From JAUILA01 sp050289805 (GTDB taxonomy: Bacteria; Bacteroidota; Bacteroidia; Cytophagales; Cyclobacteriaceae), in NCBI GenBank assembly GCA_050289805.1, contig JBNKGL010000009.1, forward strand, positions 1-64,000: a DNA stretch of 64,000 nt, in the 5' to 3' direction. Positions within the stretch are counted from its first letter, which is position 1; each line of letters opens with the position of its first letter. Below, piece by piece: positions 27,327 to 35,572 of the stretch. The notes beneath the pieces are model-generated. The model ran no database searches, was not told the DNA's origin, and saw nothing but the letters and a program-made list of their open reading frames with translations. Position numbers and translations under genes: made by a program.

Positions 27327-29681
27327 ATGAATAAATCAACTCCTGCGCACGTCAACCAGGTACCTTTCGGGCAGAAAGTTGCTTTTGGTATAGGCATGCT
27401 TGCCAATCAAATGTTTCCGGCAGTATTGAGCATTTTCATGGTTGTCCTGGTCCAGGACCTCGGCTTTCCCGGCTGGATGTGGGGAATTCTGTTCTTTCTT
27501 CCAAGGGTATTTGACTCCATAACGGACCCGATCATGGGTTTCATTTCAGATAATACAAGGTCAAAGTGGGGTCGAAGAAGGCAATATGTATTCATTGGAG
27601 CCATTATGCTGGGTATCTCCTTTGTGGTAATGTGGCAGCTTTACCGGGAAAATGGCGTCGAATATAACTTTACATATTTTCTGCTTTGGTCCTTTATGTT
27701 CTATCTCGGCTTGACTATTTTCAGTGTGCCGTATGTGGCCATGGGATATGAAATGAGCACCGATTTTCACGAGCGCACCGACATTATGGCTATCGCTCAG
27801 TGGATCGGTCAGTGGGCCTGGGTAATTGCACCCTGGTTCTGGGTAGTTATGTACGATCCCGACTGGTTTCCATCCGCTGATGTCGCAACGCGTACACTGG
27901 CCATTTGGGTTGGTATCGTGTGTATGGCGTTTGCCATGGTTCCGGCAATCTTTATCAAGAGCAAATCAACACTGAATGAAAACTATACCCCGCTCACGAT
28001 GAAAAATGTCGGGGGAGGATTGAGGGAGATTTTGAATGGATTCGTTGAATCATTCAAAATAAAGCCCTTCAGAAAACTATGTATCGCGACGTTTTTAATC
28101 TTTAATGCGTTCAATACCATCGCCGCGTTCTCATTCTTTATCGTCGTTTATTACCTCTTTAACGGTGATGCCGCGGCAGCCGGGGTATGGCCTACCCTAT
28201 TTGGAAGTATCGGCGCCCTGGTGACGACCTTCGCTGTAATCCCTGTGGTGGCCCGCATGTCTAAAATAATGGGCAAGAAAAAAGCATTCCTCCTTTCCCA
28301 GGGAATTTCCATCATTGGATATATCATGCTGTGGTTTTTATTCGTACCAGGCAAACCCTATATGTTCCTGTTCGCGCTGCCCTTCTTCTCTTTTGGTATC
28401 GGTAGCCTGTTTACACTTATGATGTCGATGACCGCAGATGTAATTGATTTAGACGAATTAACATCAGGGAAACGTCGGGAGGGTATTTTCGGAGCAATCT
28501 ACTGGTGGATGGTAAAATTTGGCTTTGCTATTGCAGGCCTACTGAGTGGCGCAATTCTTTCAGTAGTCGGATTCGATCCTGATGCTGCCACGCAAACAGA
28601 GGGGGCAATTATCGGCCTCAGGGCCTTCTATTCAGGTCTCCCGATTCTGGGTACCGCAGTAGCAATGATCGTGATGTGGAATTACGATGTTACAGAAGAA
28701 CGCTCAAATGAAATCCGAAAAGAACTTGACAGAAGAAAGGCAGAACCCACAGAGAAGGTGCCCACATACTATAAGGCCGAAAAACTGTTGTCTTTGATCC
28801 GGATGGAAGCTGGTAAGCATATGAAATCAGATCTCAATTTTGAGACAATGAACCATGATGAGATTAAATCGGCATTTTCAGCTTCGCTCACCGGTGGATT
28901 ACACGGTCTTTGTTTCAGTCCGTATACAGAAGGTCAGGATGTCGGAGATCATTTGTCGGAATCACAAATTCGCCGCAGGATGGAAATCATCTCTCCCTAT
29001 ACCCAATGGATCAGATCATTCTCCTGTACCGAAGGCAATGAATTCATCCCGAAACTGGCGCATGAAATGGGAATCAAAACCATTGCCGGCGCATGGATCA
29101 GCAAGGACAGATCTCAAAACGAAAAGGAGATCAATGCCCTTATCGACCTGGCAAAAAACGGTTATGTGGATATAGTGGCAGTCGGAAATGAAGTTTTACT
29201 CCGAGGTGAATTAACCAAGAGTGAATTGCTTGAATACATCTACAGGGTAAAAGCCGCACTGCCGGATATTCCAGTGGGATGCGTAGACACCTATTATCAA
29301 TTCAATGACCACCCGGAACTGGTGGAAGCTTGTGACATTCTGATGGCCAACTGCTATCCGTTCTGGGAAGATTGCGATATAGACAGCGCAACTGTGTATA
29401 TGGATGAGATGTATAATGTTGTCCGGAATGTAGCGAACGGTAAACCGGTAATTATTACAGAAACCGGATGGCCGGATGGTGGTACGGATTTGAATAACGC
29501 CATCCCATCTCCTGAGAATGCAATGAAATATTTCATTAATGTGAATAACTGGAGAAAGGAAAATGATGTTCCGGTATTTTATTTCTCCTCTTTTGACGAA
29601 TCCTGGAAAGTTCATCATGAAGGTGATGTCGGACAGCGATGGGGAATCTGGGATAAAAATGAAAACCTAAAATACAGCTAA
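27327..29681 (+). CDS. MFS (GPH-type) sugar transporter fused to a cytoplasmic GH17 domain
   Basis: Residues 1-455 are a complete MFS carrier of the glycoside-pentoside-hexuronide cation symporter type: about twelve membrane segments, DPIMGFISDNTRSKWGRRRQYV after helix 2 and DVIDLDELTSGKRREGIFGAIY after helix 10. A charged linker (about 460-520, ERSNEIRKELDRRK) leads to a GH17 domain at about 523-784, with acid/base Glu622 in AVGNEVL and nucleophile Glu712 in IITETGWP. The frame is continuous with no stop or frameshift at the junction. MFS proteins keep both termini in the cytoplasm, so the glucanase would meet oligosaccharides as they enter. It begins 13 bases after the GH30 gene and is followed after two bases by a paralogous soluble GH17. 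Confidence 0.88.
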   Translation: MNKSTPAHVNQVPFGQKVAFGIGMLANQMFPAVLSIFMVVLVQDLGFPGWMWGILFFLPRVFDSITDPIMGFISDNTRSKWGRRRQYVFIGAIMLGISFVVMWQLYRENGVEYNFTYFLLWSFMFYLGLTIFSVPYVAMGYEMSTDFHERTDIMAIAQWIGQWAWVIAPWFWVVMYDPDWFPSADVATRTLAIWVGIVCMAFAMVPAIFIKSKSTLNENYTPLTMKNVGGGLREILNGFVESFKIKPFRKLCIATFLIFNAFNTIAAFSFFIVVYYLFNGDAAAAGVWPTLFGSIGALVTTFAVIPVVARMSKIMGKKKAFLLSQGISIIGYIMLWFLFVPGKPYMFLFALPFFSFGIGSLFTLMMSMTADVIDLDELTSGKRREGIFGAIYWWMVKFGFAIAGLLSGAILSVVGFDPDAATQTEGAIIGLRAFYSGLPILGTAVAMIVMWNYDVTEERSNEIRKELDRRKAEPTEKVPTYYKAEKLLSLIRMEAGKHMKSDLNFETMNHDEIKSAFSASLTGGLHGLCFSPYTEGQDVGDHLSESQIRRRMEIISPYTQWIRSFSCTEGNEFIPKLAHEMGIKTIAGAWISKDRSQNEKEINALIDLAKNGYVDIVAVGNEVLLRGELTKSELLEYIYRVKAALPDIPVGCVDTYYQFNDHPELVEACDILMANCYPFWEDCDIDSATVYMDEMYNVVRNVANGKPVIITETGWPDGGTDLNNAIPSPENAMKYFINVNNWRKENDVPVFYFSSFDESWKVHHEGDVGQRWGIWDKNENLKYS

Positions 29682-29683
29682 CA

Positions 29684-30571
29684 ATGTCAAAGCGTTCAGA
29701 ACGATTCTTATCACTTGCAGCGGTAAAGCGCTCTTCAGCGAACCGTAAAGAATTAACAGATTTATATAAGTCAACCCTGGAACACGGCATGCATGGATTG
29801 TGTTTCAGCCCGTATTGTGAGGGCCAGAAACCCGGGGATCAGATCACTGAAGAACAAATCCGGCGTCGGATGGAGATTATAAGGCCCTATACCAAATGGA
29901 TCCGTTCATTTTCCTGTACGGATGGAAATGAACTTATCCCGAAAATCGCAAAGGAATACGGGATCAAAACCCTTGTGGGTGCCTGGCTTGGGGATGACGC
30001 AGAGATCAACAACCGTGAAATTGAAAATCTCATCAAGGTTGCCCGTGAAGGATATGTGGATATTGCTGCCGTAGGAAACGAAGTAATGTACCGCGGCGAT
30101 TTGCCGGAAGAAGAGTTGCTGCAATTTATTTACAGGGTGAAGGAAGCTTTGCCCGACGTTCCGGTCGGCTATGTGGATGCATATTATGAATTTACCGAAC
30201 GTCCAAAAATTACAGAGGCCTGCGATGTGATCCTCGCCAATTGTTACCCGTTCTGGGAAGCCTGCCATATCGATTACTCTTTAATGTATATGAAAGAAAT
30301 GTTCAATATGGCAACACGAGCGGCCAATGGCAAAAAGGTGATCATTACTGAAACCGGGTGGCCCAGCCTTGGATCAAGCCTGAACGGCGCGGACCCTTCA
30401 GACGAAAATTTCATGAACTATTTCATCAATACGCAACAATGGTCGAAAGAAGACGACATTGAAATTTTCTATTTTTCATCCTTTGATGAATCCTGGAAAG
30501 TTGGTGCCGAAGGCGATGTTGGCGCATATTGGGGAATCTGGGACAAGGATGAACTTCCCAAATTTCATTGA
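29684..30571 (+). CDS. Soluble cytoplasmic GH17 glucanase, paralogue of the fused GH17 domain
   Basis: The 295-residue protein has no signal peptide. It matches the GH17 domain of the preceding transporter fusion over its whole length, clearly more than half of positions being identical by eye. The catalytic residues are Glu133 (AVGNEVM) and Glu223 (IITETGWP), 90 residues apart exactly as in the fusion. Residues 1-35 even resemble the fusion's linker end (KSTLEHGMHGLCFSPY). It starts two bases after the upstream stop and closes the operon before a hairpin. It likely shortens imported beta-1,3-glucan oligosaccharides for the phosphorylase. Confidence 0.88.
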   Translation: MSKRSERFLSLAAVKRSSANRKELTDLYKSTLEHGMHGLCFSPYCEGQKPGDQITEEQIRRRMEIIRPYTKWIRSFSCTDGNELIPKIAKEYGIKTLVGAWLGDDAEINNREIENLIKVAREGYVDIAAVGNEVMYRGDLPEEELLQFIYRVKEALPDVPVGYVDAYYEFTERPKITEACDVILANCYPFWEACHIDYSLMYMKEMFNMATRAANGKKVIITETGWPSLGSSLNGADPSDENFMNYFINTQQWSKEDDIEIFYFSSFDESWKVGAEGDVGAYWGIWDKDELPKFH

Positions 30572-30583
30572 TCAGCAAAAGCA

Positions 30584-30613
30584 TTATCCGGCAGCTAACA
30601 CTCTGCCGGATAA
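30584..30613. terminator. Bidirectional hairpin between convergent genes
   Basis: ttatccggcag and ctgccggataa form an 11-bp perfect stem with an eight-base loop, centred between the end of the glucan operon (30571) and the end of the leftward gene at 30625. On the minus strand it is followed by tgcttttgct. Confidence 0.65.
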
Positions 30614-30624
30614 CATATTCCCTT

Positions 30625-31077
30625 CTACAATACCTCAAGAATTTTTTCAATCGGAGTCTCTCCAATGAATTTATTCACAAGTTTCCCTCCGTCTGAATAA
30701 ACATACAGTGAAGGTGTAGGGATCGAGCCGAATTGCTGAACCACATGATCCGGTGAAGCAAAACCAAAATGAAAATTGGTCGCCTTATCCAGTTTATAGT
30801 TTGTTGCAAACTGCTGGTTGTCATAAATGGAAGCACTTGAGATGAAATACACCTGGTAGTCGTTGAAACGGTCCAGGTTTTCCTGGATGCGCATTGCTTC
30901 ACGCTGACAATGATCACATTCCGGCTGAAACAATACCAGGACGGCCTTACCACTGATCTCATTCATTTCAACTGTCGTCCCATCGGTAAATTTCACCGGA
31001 AACGGCGGGAGGTCATTAGCTTCCGGTTTACACCCGAAAAGCACTAATAGCAATAATAAATGTATTGAGTATTTCAT
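30625..31077 (-). CDS. Thioredoxin-fold lipoprotein (redoxin/TlpA-like)
   Basis: The signal peptide has lipobox LFGC (Cys16). The fold shows VLVLFQPECDHCQRE with a Cys54-x-x-Cys57 redox centre and the cis-Pro segment SIPTPSLYVY. At 150 residues it is a minimal thioredoxin domain. It would act in the periplasm as a thiol-disulfide oxidoreductase or redox relay; the partner is unknown. It is convergent with the glucan operon and preceded by a 121-bp spacer in which nothing else is recognised. Confidence 0.75.
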   Translation of the reverse strand: MKYSIHLLLLLVLFGCKPEANDLPPFPVKFTDGTTVEMNEISGKAVLVLFQPECDHCQREAMRIQENLDRFNDYQVYFISSASIYDNQQFATNYKLDKATNFHFGFASPDHVVQQFGSIPTPSLYVYSDGGKLVNKFIGETPIEKILEVL

Positions 31078-31198
31078 GGCTCAAAGATATATAAATCATC
31101 AGTGACTAACATTCTTGATATACTGATCATTCAACATAAATGTCTTGGTATAAACAGGTGCAAACAAGCTAGCGGTAAGTTGACAATTGAATTCAGGC

Positions 31199-32896
31199 TT
31201 ATTTAATACTAAAATAAACCTGCCTGACAACCAGTCCTGCCGCGAAACCCGCAAGCAAAACAGCCATAATATACCAGCCAGGGTGATATTGCTGAATTTC
31301 ATCCGGAGGATTCGAATCGTTAACTTCTTCATTGGAATCCACGACCATCAATGCAGCAGCCAGTGCATCCCAGGTGACAGGATAACCGTCATCCTCACCC
31401 ATGCTCCATAATGCCACACCGCCTAATCTATTCTCCAGCGCCCAGGTGTATTTAATGAAAAGACTTCGTCCATCCTCATACCAAACAACTTTTTCCCTGC
31501 CATCCTGGCTGAAAACCACGAATGGCGAAGCCTGGTTAACATCAAACCCCCTTACAGCCTGCTGATATTCCTGGGTCATAATTCTGGTTCGTATATCACC
31601 ATATTTCACCCGCTCACCTGCTTCCCCCGAAACCCAGGCAATACCACTATATCCGACCGTCATAACCAGCTTATTTACAGGCACATTACCATTAGTATAA
31701 AAACTAATAGTTGATTCTATTGAAGGCCGCGTTTTATTATCCACTCCAAATAACGGACTGGGTGATGAAGGCCTAATGGATGAATCAGTAACAAGCCTGT
31801 CAGTCTGAACGAGGTAGAAATCGACCAAAGAATTTAGCTCTTTAAAATCAAATGCACCGGCCAACAGGACTTCCTCTTCACTAGAAACAGGCGGAATATT
31901 CAGGCTAACCTGAAAATTAGCAGTTTCCGTTTTAAAAACCCGGCTTACAGATCTCAGGAATGAAACAAAAACTCCTCGGTCTGAATTTTTAAGTCCAACA
32001 AAGGAAATGTTCAGGCCTGTTAATGGATAATCTGCGGTATACCTTTCAAGGTTACCAATGAACTTATCAATGGCGGGCTGACTATGAAGAAAAAGACTGA
32101 TGGTATCCGGTGAGTTATTGAAAATGGATAATATAATCCCTTTCCCTTCAACTGAAGCTTTGGACATCAGGCTTCCATTCAATAAAGTGTCAACATCAGA
32201 AATATTGATGGCTTCACCATCCGCTCCTAACTTATATCCATCCAGGATGACGTCAGTGAGATAATTGAAGTTATAATTTTTCGCTACTCCATCCTTCATA
32301 TACGAATGATGCCATCCAAAAATTCGCATGGCAGGCCGAAGGCAAGGAATGTTTGACGAGGCAGTTGTATCCAGGGGATCAATCGTAAGCTGATCGCAAA
32401 TGATGCGAACATCACGAATCAATGCAAGCCTTTTTCCAATGATAGAGGTATATTCGGCAGACAACTTTCTCTGTTCAACCAAATAATTACTTAACAAAGC
32501 ATGTAGTGAATCAATTTCTTCTGTTGAAGTAGAAAATTCCAGTGTATCTATACCCTGTTGTACCCTATAATCGATCTCTCCCAGTGAAGGCTCTAACTTT
32601 GAAAAGTCCACCAGTTCAGATATGATGTCGTTGACCGCGGCAGAATCCATTTTCAGGTTACCCTGACTTACCAAATTCATAAGATAGTCATACATCCGCT
32701 GTTTCTCCCTGTTATTCCTGTTGGCCCTGAACTGAATAGGGTTCATAATTTTTTTCAAAAGCCCTGGTTCGACCGAATCAGAATTTACATCGGAATCCAG
32801 TTGAATATTAGAATCTTGCGCAAACAGAGAATTAAATCCAAATAACAGAATAAAAATCAGAGACAATATCGGAACACCGGGCTTTCTATTCCTCAT
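31199..32896 (-). CDS. GH18-like membrane-anchored protein with degenerate catalytic motif
   Basis: The ATG at 32896 gives a signal peptide (LIFILLFGFNSLFAQ) and overlaps the sulfatase end by 11 bases. Residues about 30-180 are helical. Residues about 190-510 resemble a GH18 TIM barrel (RIFGWHHSYMKDGVAKNYNF at the start, GGVALWSMGEDDG at the last strand). At the position of the DxxDxDxE motif (near residue 290) it reads LTGLNISFVGL, so the catalytic Glu and its Asp partners are absent. A C-terminal transmembrane helix (about 545-563) anchors it. It may bind glycan or peptidoglycan rather than cut it, or be a diverged enzyme. Probable operon with the sulfatase. Confidence 0.6.
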   Translation of the reverse strand: MRNRKPGVPILSLIFILLFGFNSLFAQDSNIQLDSDVNSDSVEPGLLKKIMNPIQFRANRNNREKQRMYDYLMNLVSQGNLKMDSAAVNDIISELVDFSKLEPSLGEIDYRVQQGIDTLEFSTSTEEIDSLHALLSNYLVEQRKLSAEYTSIIGKRLALIRDVRIICDQLTIDPLDTTASSNIPCLRPAMRIFGWHHSYMKDGVAKNYNFNYLTDVILDGYKLGADGEAINISDVDTLLNGSLMSKASVEGKGIILSIFNNSPDTISLFLHSQPAIDKFIGNLERYTADYPLTGLNISFVGLKNSDRGVFVSFLRSVSRVFKTETANFQVSLNIPPVSSEEEVLLAGAFDFKELNSLVDFYLVQTDRLVTDSSIRPSSPSPLFGVDNKTRPSIESTISFYTNGNVPVNKLVMTVGYSGIAWVSGEAGERVKYGDIRTRIMTQEYQQAVRGFDVNQASPFVVFSQDGREKVVWYEDGRSLFIKYTWALENRLGGVALWSMGEDDGYPVTWDALAAALMVVDSNEEVNDSNPPDEIQQYHPGWYIMAVLLAGFAAGLVVRQVYFSIK

Positions 32897-34505
32897 AATG
32901 GAGCCTGATATACATGCTGTCCAGTGCCTCTGAATCACCATATTTCTGGCGCAACTTACCTAAACGGATCGTCAGGTCGGCAACCACCTCTGCGTAATCG
33001 GGATCATTATATACATTATGCAGTTCCATGGGATCATTCTTCCTGTCATATAGTTCCCACTCATCCACATCATAGTAAAAATGTATAAGCTTGAATTCTT
33101 CGGTAACAATTCCATAATGACGTTTCACCATATGTACGGCCGGGTACTCATAATAGTGATAGTACACTTCCTCACGTGTCCAGAGGTCATTCTGTCCTTT
33201 CAGTAAGGGCACGAGACTTTCTCCCTGCATGTCATCGGGTGCCGGAATATCCGCCATCTCAAGCATGGTCTGTGCGAAATCCAGGTTCTGAACCATTTCC
33301 GTGGTTCGGCTTCCGGCCTGAACGACTCCGGGCCAGCGGATCAGCAAGGGTGTTTTGAAGGATTCATCATAAATAAATCGTTTGTCGAACCAACCGTGTT
33401 CACCGAGATAAAAGCCCTGATCTGAGGTATAAATAACAATCGTATTTTCGGCAAGCCCGCTTTCTTCCAGGTAATCAAGTACCCGACCAACATTGTCATC
33501 AACAGATGAAATACATGCCAGGTAATCCTGCATATACCGCTGATATTTCCAGCGCATCTTGTCTTCCATGCTCATCGTCGGCCAGTTCTCCATAAACCAG
33601 GTATTAATGGAATCAATTACCGGGTCATATAATGCCTTTTGTTCCGGGGTCGCCCGGTTATAGGGGCCATAAAAACCATTCCATGCCACTGGTTCCACGT
33701 AGGGCTCCACATCTCCCATCGCTTCAAGGATTTCGGGCCGGATTTTAGAATCATGGCTGTATCGCTGATGGTAAAGGATATTCATTTCCGCGTCGTGAGC
33801 TGCTGTGCCACGGCCCTCATAATCATCAAATAAAGTCGGAGGTTCCGGAAACTGCTTTTTCGTGAACTCTGCGAATTTATCAGGGCGAGGCCACCAGGGT
33901 CTGTGCGGCGCCTTATGCAGATACATCATCATAAAGGGCTTTTCCTTATCCCTGCCCTCTTCCAGCCAGCCAAGGGTCAGGTCTGTAATTATATCCGTCA
34001 CATATCCCATAATGGTGGTATCACCTTTTGGCGTAATGAATTTCGGATTGATATAATTACCCTGCCCCGGAAGGATCATGAAGTCATCCACACCTTTCGG
34101 GTTATTACCAAAGTGAAGCTTGCCGTACATCGCTGTCTGGTATCCCGCTTGCTGAAACAACTGGGGAAATGTGACCTGAGTGGAATCGAAGGGTCTGCGG
34201 TTGTCAACCTTGCCGTGTATATGAGTATGTTTTCCTGTGAGTATAGTAGCCCGCGATGGCGCGCAAATGGAGTTGGTCACACTTGCATTGGTAAAGAGCA
34301 TTCCTTCCTTGGCGATCCTGTCAATATTGGGAGTTTCAATCAGGTAATTGCTATAGGCGCTGATGGCCTGGTATGCATGATCATCAGACATGATGAAAAG
34401 TATATTGGGCCTTTTTGGTTCTTCAGAGGGTTCCTCAGTTTTTGAACAGGAAGCAAGAAATAACAAGGCCGGAAAAATGACGATCGATAATTTTTTCAGA
34501 TTCAT
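32886..34505 (-). CDS. Type I sulfatase (formylglycine-dependent) lipoprotein
   Basis: The ATG at 34505 gives a signal with lipobox LASC (Cys20); the longer frame adds 24 unlikely residues. The S1 sulfatase fold is complete: RPNILFIMSDDHAYQA with the metal-binding Asp pair, and the modification motif CAPSR with Cys81 to be converted to formylglycine. Further blocks are GKHTHIHG, YGKLHFG, YTSDQGFYLGEHGWFDKR and a C-terminal domain (EWELYDRKNDPMELHN). The motif pattern resembles subfamily S1_11 GlcNAc-6-sulfatase-like enzymes, but the substrate is uncertain. It needs a formylglycine-generating enzyme or anaerobic maturase, not seen in this window. The next gene overlaps its end. Confidence 0.9.
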   Translation of the reverse strand: MNLKKLSIVIFPALLFLASCSKTEEPSEEPKRPNILFIMSDDHAYQAISAYSNYLIETPNIDRIAKEGMLFTNASVTNSICAPSRATILTGKHTHIHGKVDNRRPFDSTQVTFPQLFQQAGYQTAMYGKLHFGNNPKGVDDFMILPGQGNYINPKFITPKGDTTIMGYVTDIITDLTLGWLEEGRDKEKPFMMMYLHKAPHRPWWPRPDKFAEFTKKQFPEPPTLFDDYEGRGTAAHDAEMNILYHQRYSHDSKIRPEILEAMGDVEPYVEPVAWNGFYGPYNRATPEQKALYDPVIDSINTWFMENWPTMSMEDKMRWKYQRYMQDYLACISSVDDNVGRVLDYLEESGLAENTIVIYTSDQGFYLGEHGWFDKRFIYDESFKTPLLIRWPGVVQAGSRTTEMVQNLDFAQTMLEMADIPAPDDMQGESLVPLLKGQNDLWTREEVYYHYYEYPAVHMVKRHYGIVTEEFKLIHFYYDVDEWELYDRKNDPMELHNVYNDPDYAEVVADLTIRLGKLRQKYGDSEALDSMYIRLHYEE

Positions 34506-34668
34506 GGTACGGGTATTAATCCGCCTCAAAATAGTCATTTCATGAGTAATATCGAAACCGTTCATATTTCTCCTCAATGATAACTTTAATCATCATTTCA
34601 AAGGTCCTCCCTAAGTCGTTTTAAATCTTCAGGTTATAAAGTATATTTCATACTCCTAATTCTCAGCC

Positions 34669-35571
34669 ATGAAAAATAACACAAAAAGAAGCCGCCGAAA
34701 ATTTGTTCGTACAATATCTGCCCTGTCCGCAACCACGTTTCTATTTCCTTACAGCAGCCACGCAAATCTGCACAGTATTGCAGGAACAACCGTTGGAGAT
34801 ATCATGGACAGATTTATTGCCGATGTACCCGGCGCCCCGTTTTCAACAACTGTAGATACATTAAAGGCCGGAAATCGAAATTTGGAAGTGTCGGGTATTG
34901 TCACCACCATGTTTGCAACGATCGATGTCATTGAAAAGGCGCATCAGCTGGATGCCAATTTTATCATCGCCCACGAACCAACATTTTATAACCACTTTGA
35001 TGAAACAGACTGGCTTGCCTCAGATGATGTATATCTGTATAAAAAGAAACTTCTTGAAACGTATAACATGGCTATCTGGCGTAACCATGACTATGTGCAT
35101 ACCTATTTTCCCGATGGCGTTCAGCAAGGGGTAGTTGACCGGTTGGGGTGGAATGAATACTTCGACCCAAATAACCGAAATATGTATGAGATCCCGCCAG
35201 TGACCCTTGATGCATTAATACTGCATTTGAAGGAAAGTCTGGGCATCAGTACTGTCCGATTTATCGGAAACCCTGATGAGACCTGCCGGAAGGTTTTGCT
35301 CATGCCAGGCGCGGCAGGCGGCAGAAGGCAGATATCCCTCACGAGTGCCGAAAAGCCTGAGGTGGTAATTTGCGGGGAAGTTTCTGAATGGGAAACCGCG
35401 GAGTACATCAGGGATGCGCGTTCGAAAGGAGATACCATTTCGCTCATTGTGCTGGGTCATGCCGACAGTGAAGAACCGGGATCAGCATTCATGGCAGATT
35501 GGATGAAAAATACCTTTCCCCACATTCCGGTCACGCATGTTCCGGCTACCAATCCGTTTTCATTTCGCTAG
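34669..35571 (+). CDS. NIF3-like protein with a twin-arginine signal
   Basis: The start MKNNTKRSRRKFVRT then a hydrophobic run ending near SSHA looks like a Tat signal. The body shows NIF3/DUF34 features: a first half with VSGIVTTMFATIDVIEKA and the metal-binding IIAHEPTFYNH, and a C-terminal half with VVICGEVSEWETAEYI and VLGHADSEEPG supplying the second His/Glu set. NIF3 proteins form toroidal hexamers with a di-metal centre; the function is poorly defined. An exported version with a Tat leader is unusual, since most members are cytoplasmic. It is divergent from the sulfatase gene; its stop lies one base from the end of the convergent SDR gene. Confidence 0.75.
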   Translation: MKNNTKRSRRKFVRTISALSATTFLFPYSSHANLHSIAGTTVGDIMDRFIADVPGAPFSTTVDTLKAGNRNLEVSGIVTTMFATIDVIEKAHQLDANFIIAHEPTFYNHFDETDWLASDDVYLYKKKLLETYNMAIWRNHDYVHTYFPDGVQQGVVDRLGWNEYFDPNNRNMYEIPPVTLDALILHLKESLGISTVRFIGNPDETCRKVLLMPGAAGGRRQISLTSAEKPEVVICGEVSEWETAEYIRDARSKGDTISLIVLGHADSEEPGSAFMADWMKNTFPHIPVTHVPATNPFSFR

Positions 35572-35572
35572 A

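Noticed and set aside
31099..31332. 77-residue leftward frame beyond the GH18-like gene
   Set aside because: It overlaps the C-terminal anchor-coding region of the GH18-like gene in another frame and has no signal or family features.
33903..34445. 180-residue frame opposite the sulfatase gene
   Set aside because: It lies entirely antisense to the conserved sulfatase core including the CAPSR region and has no recognisable protein features.
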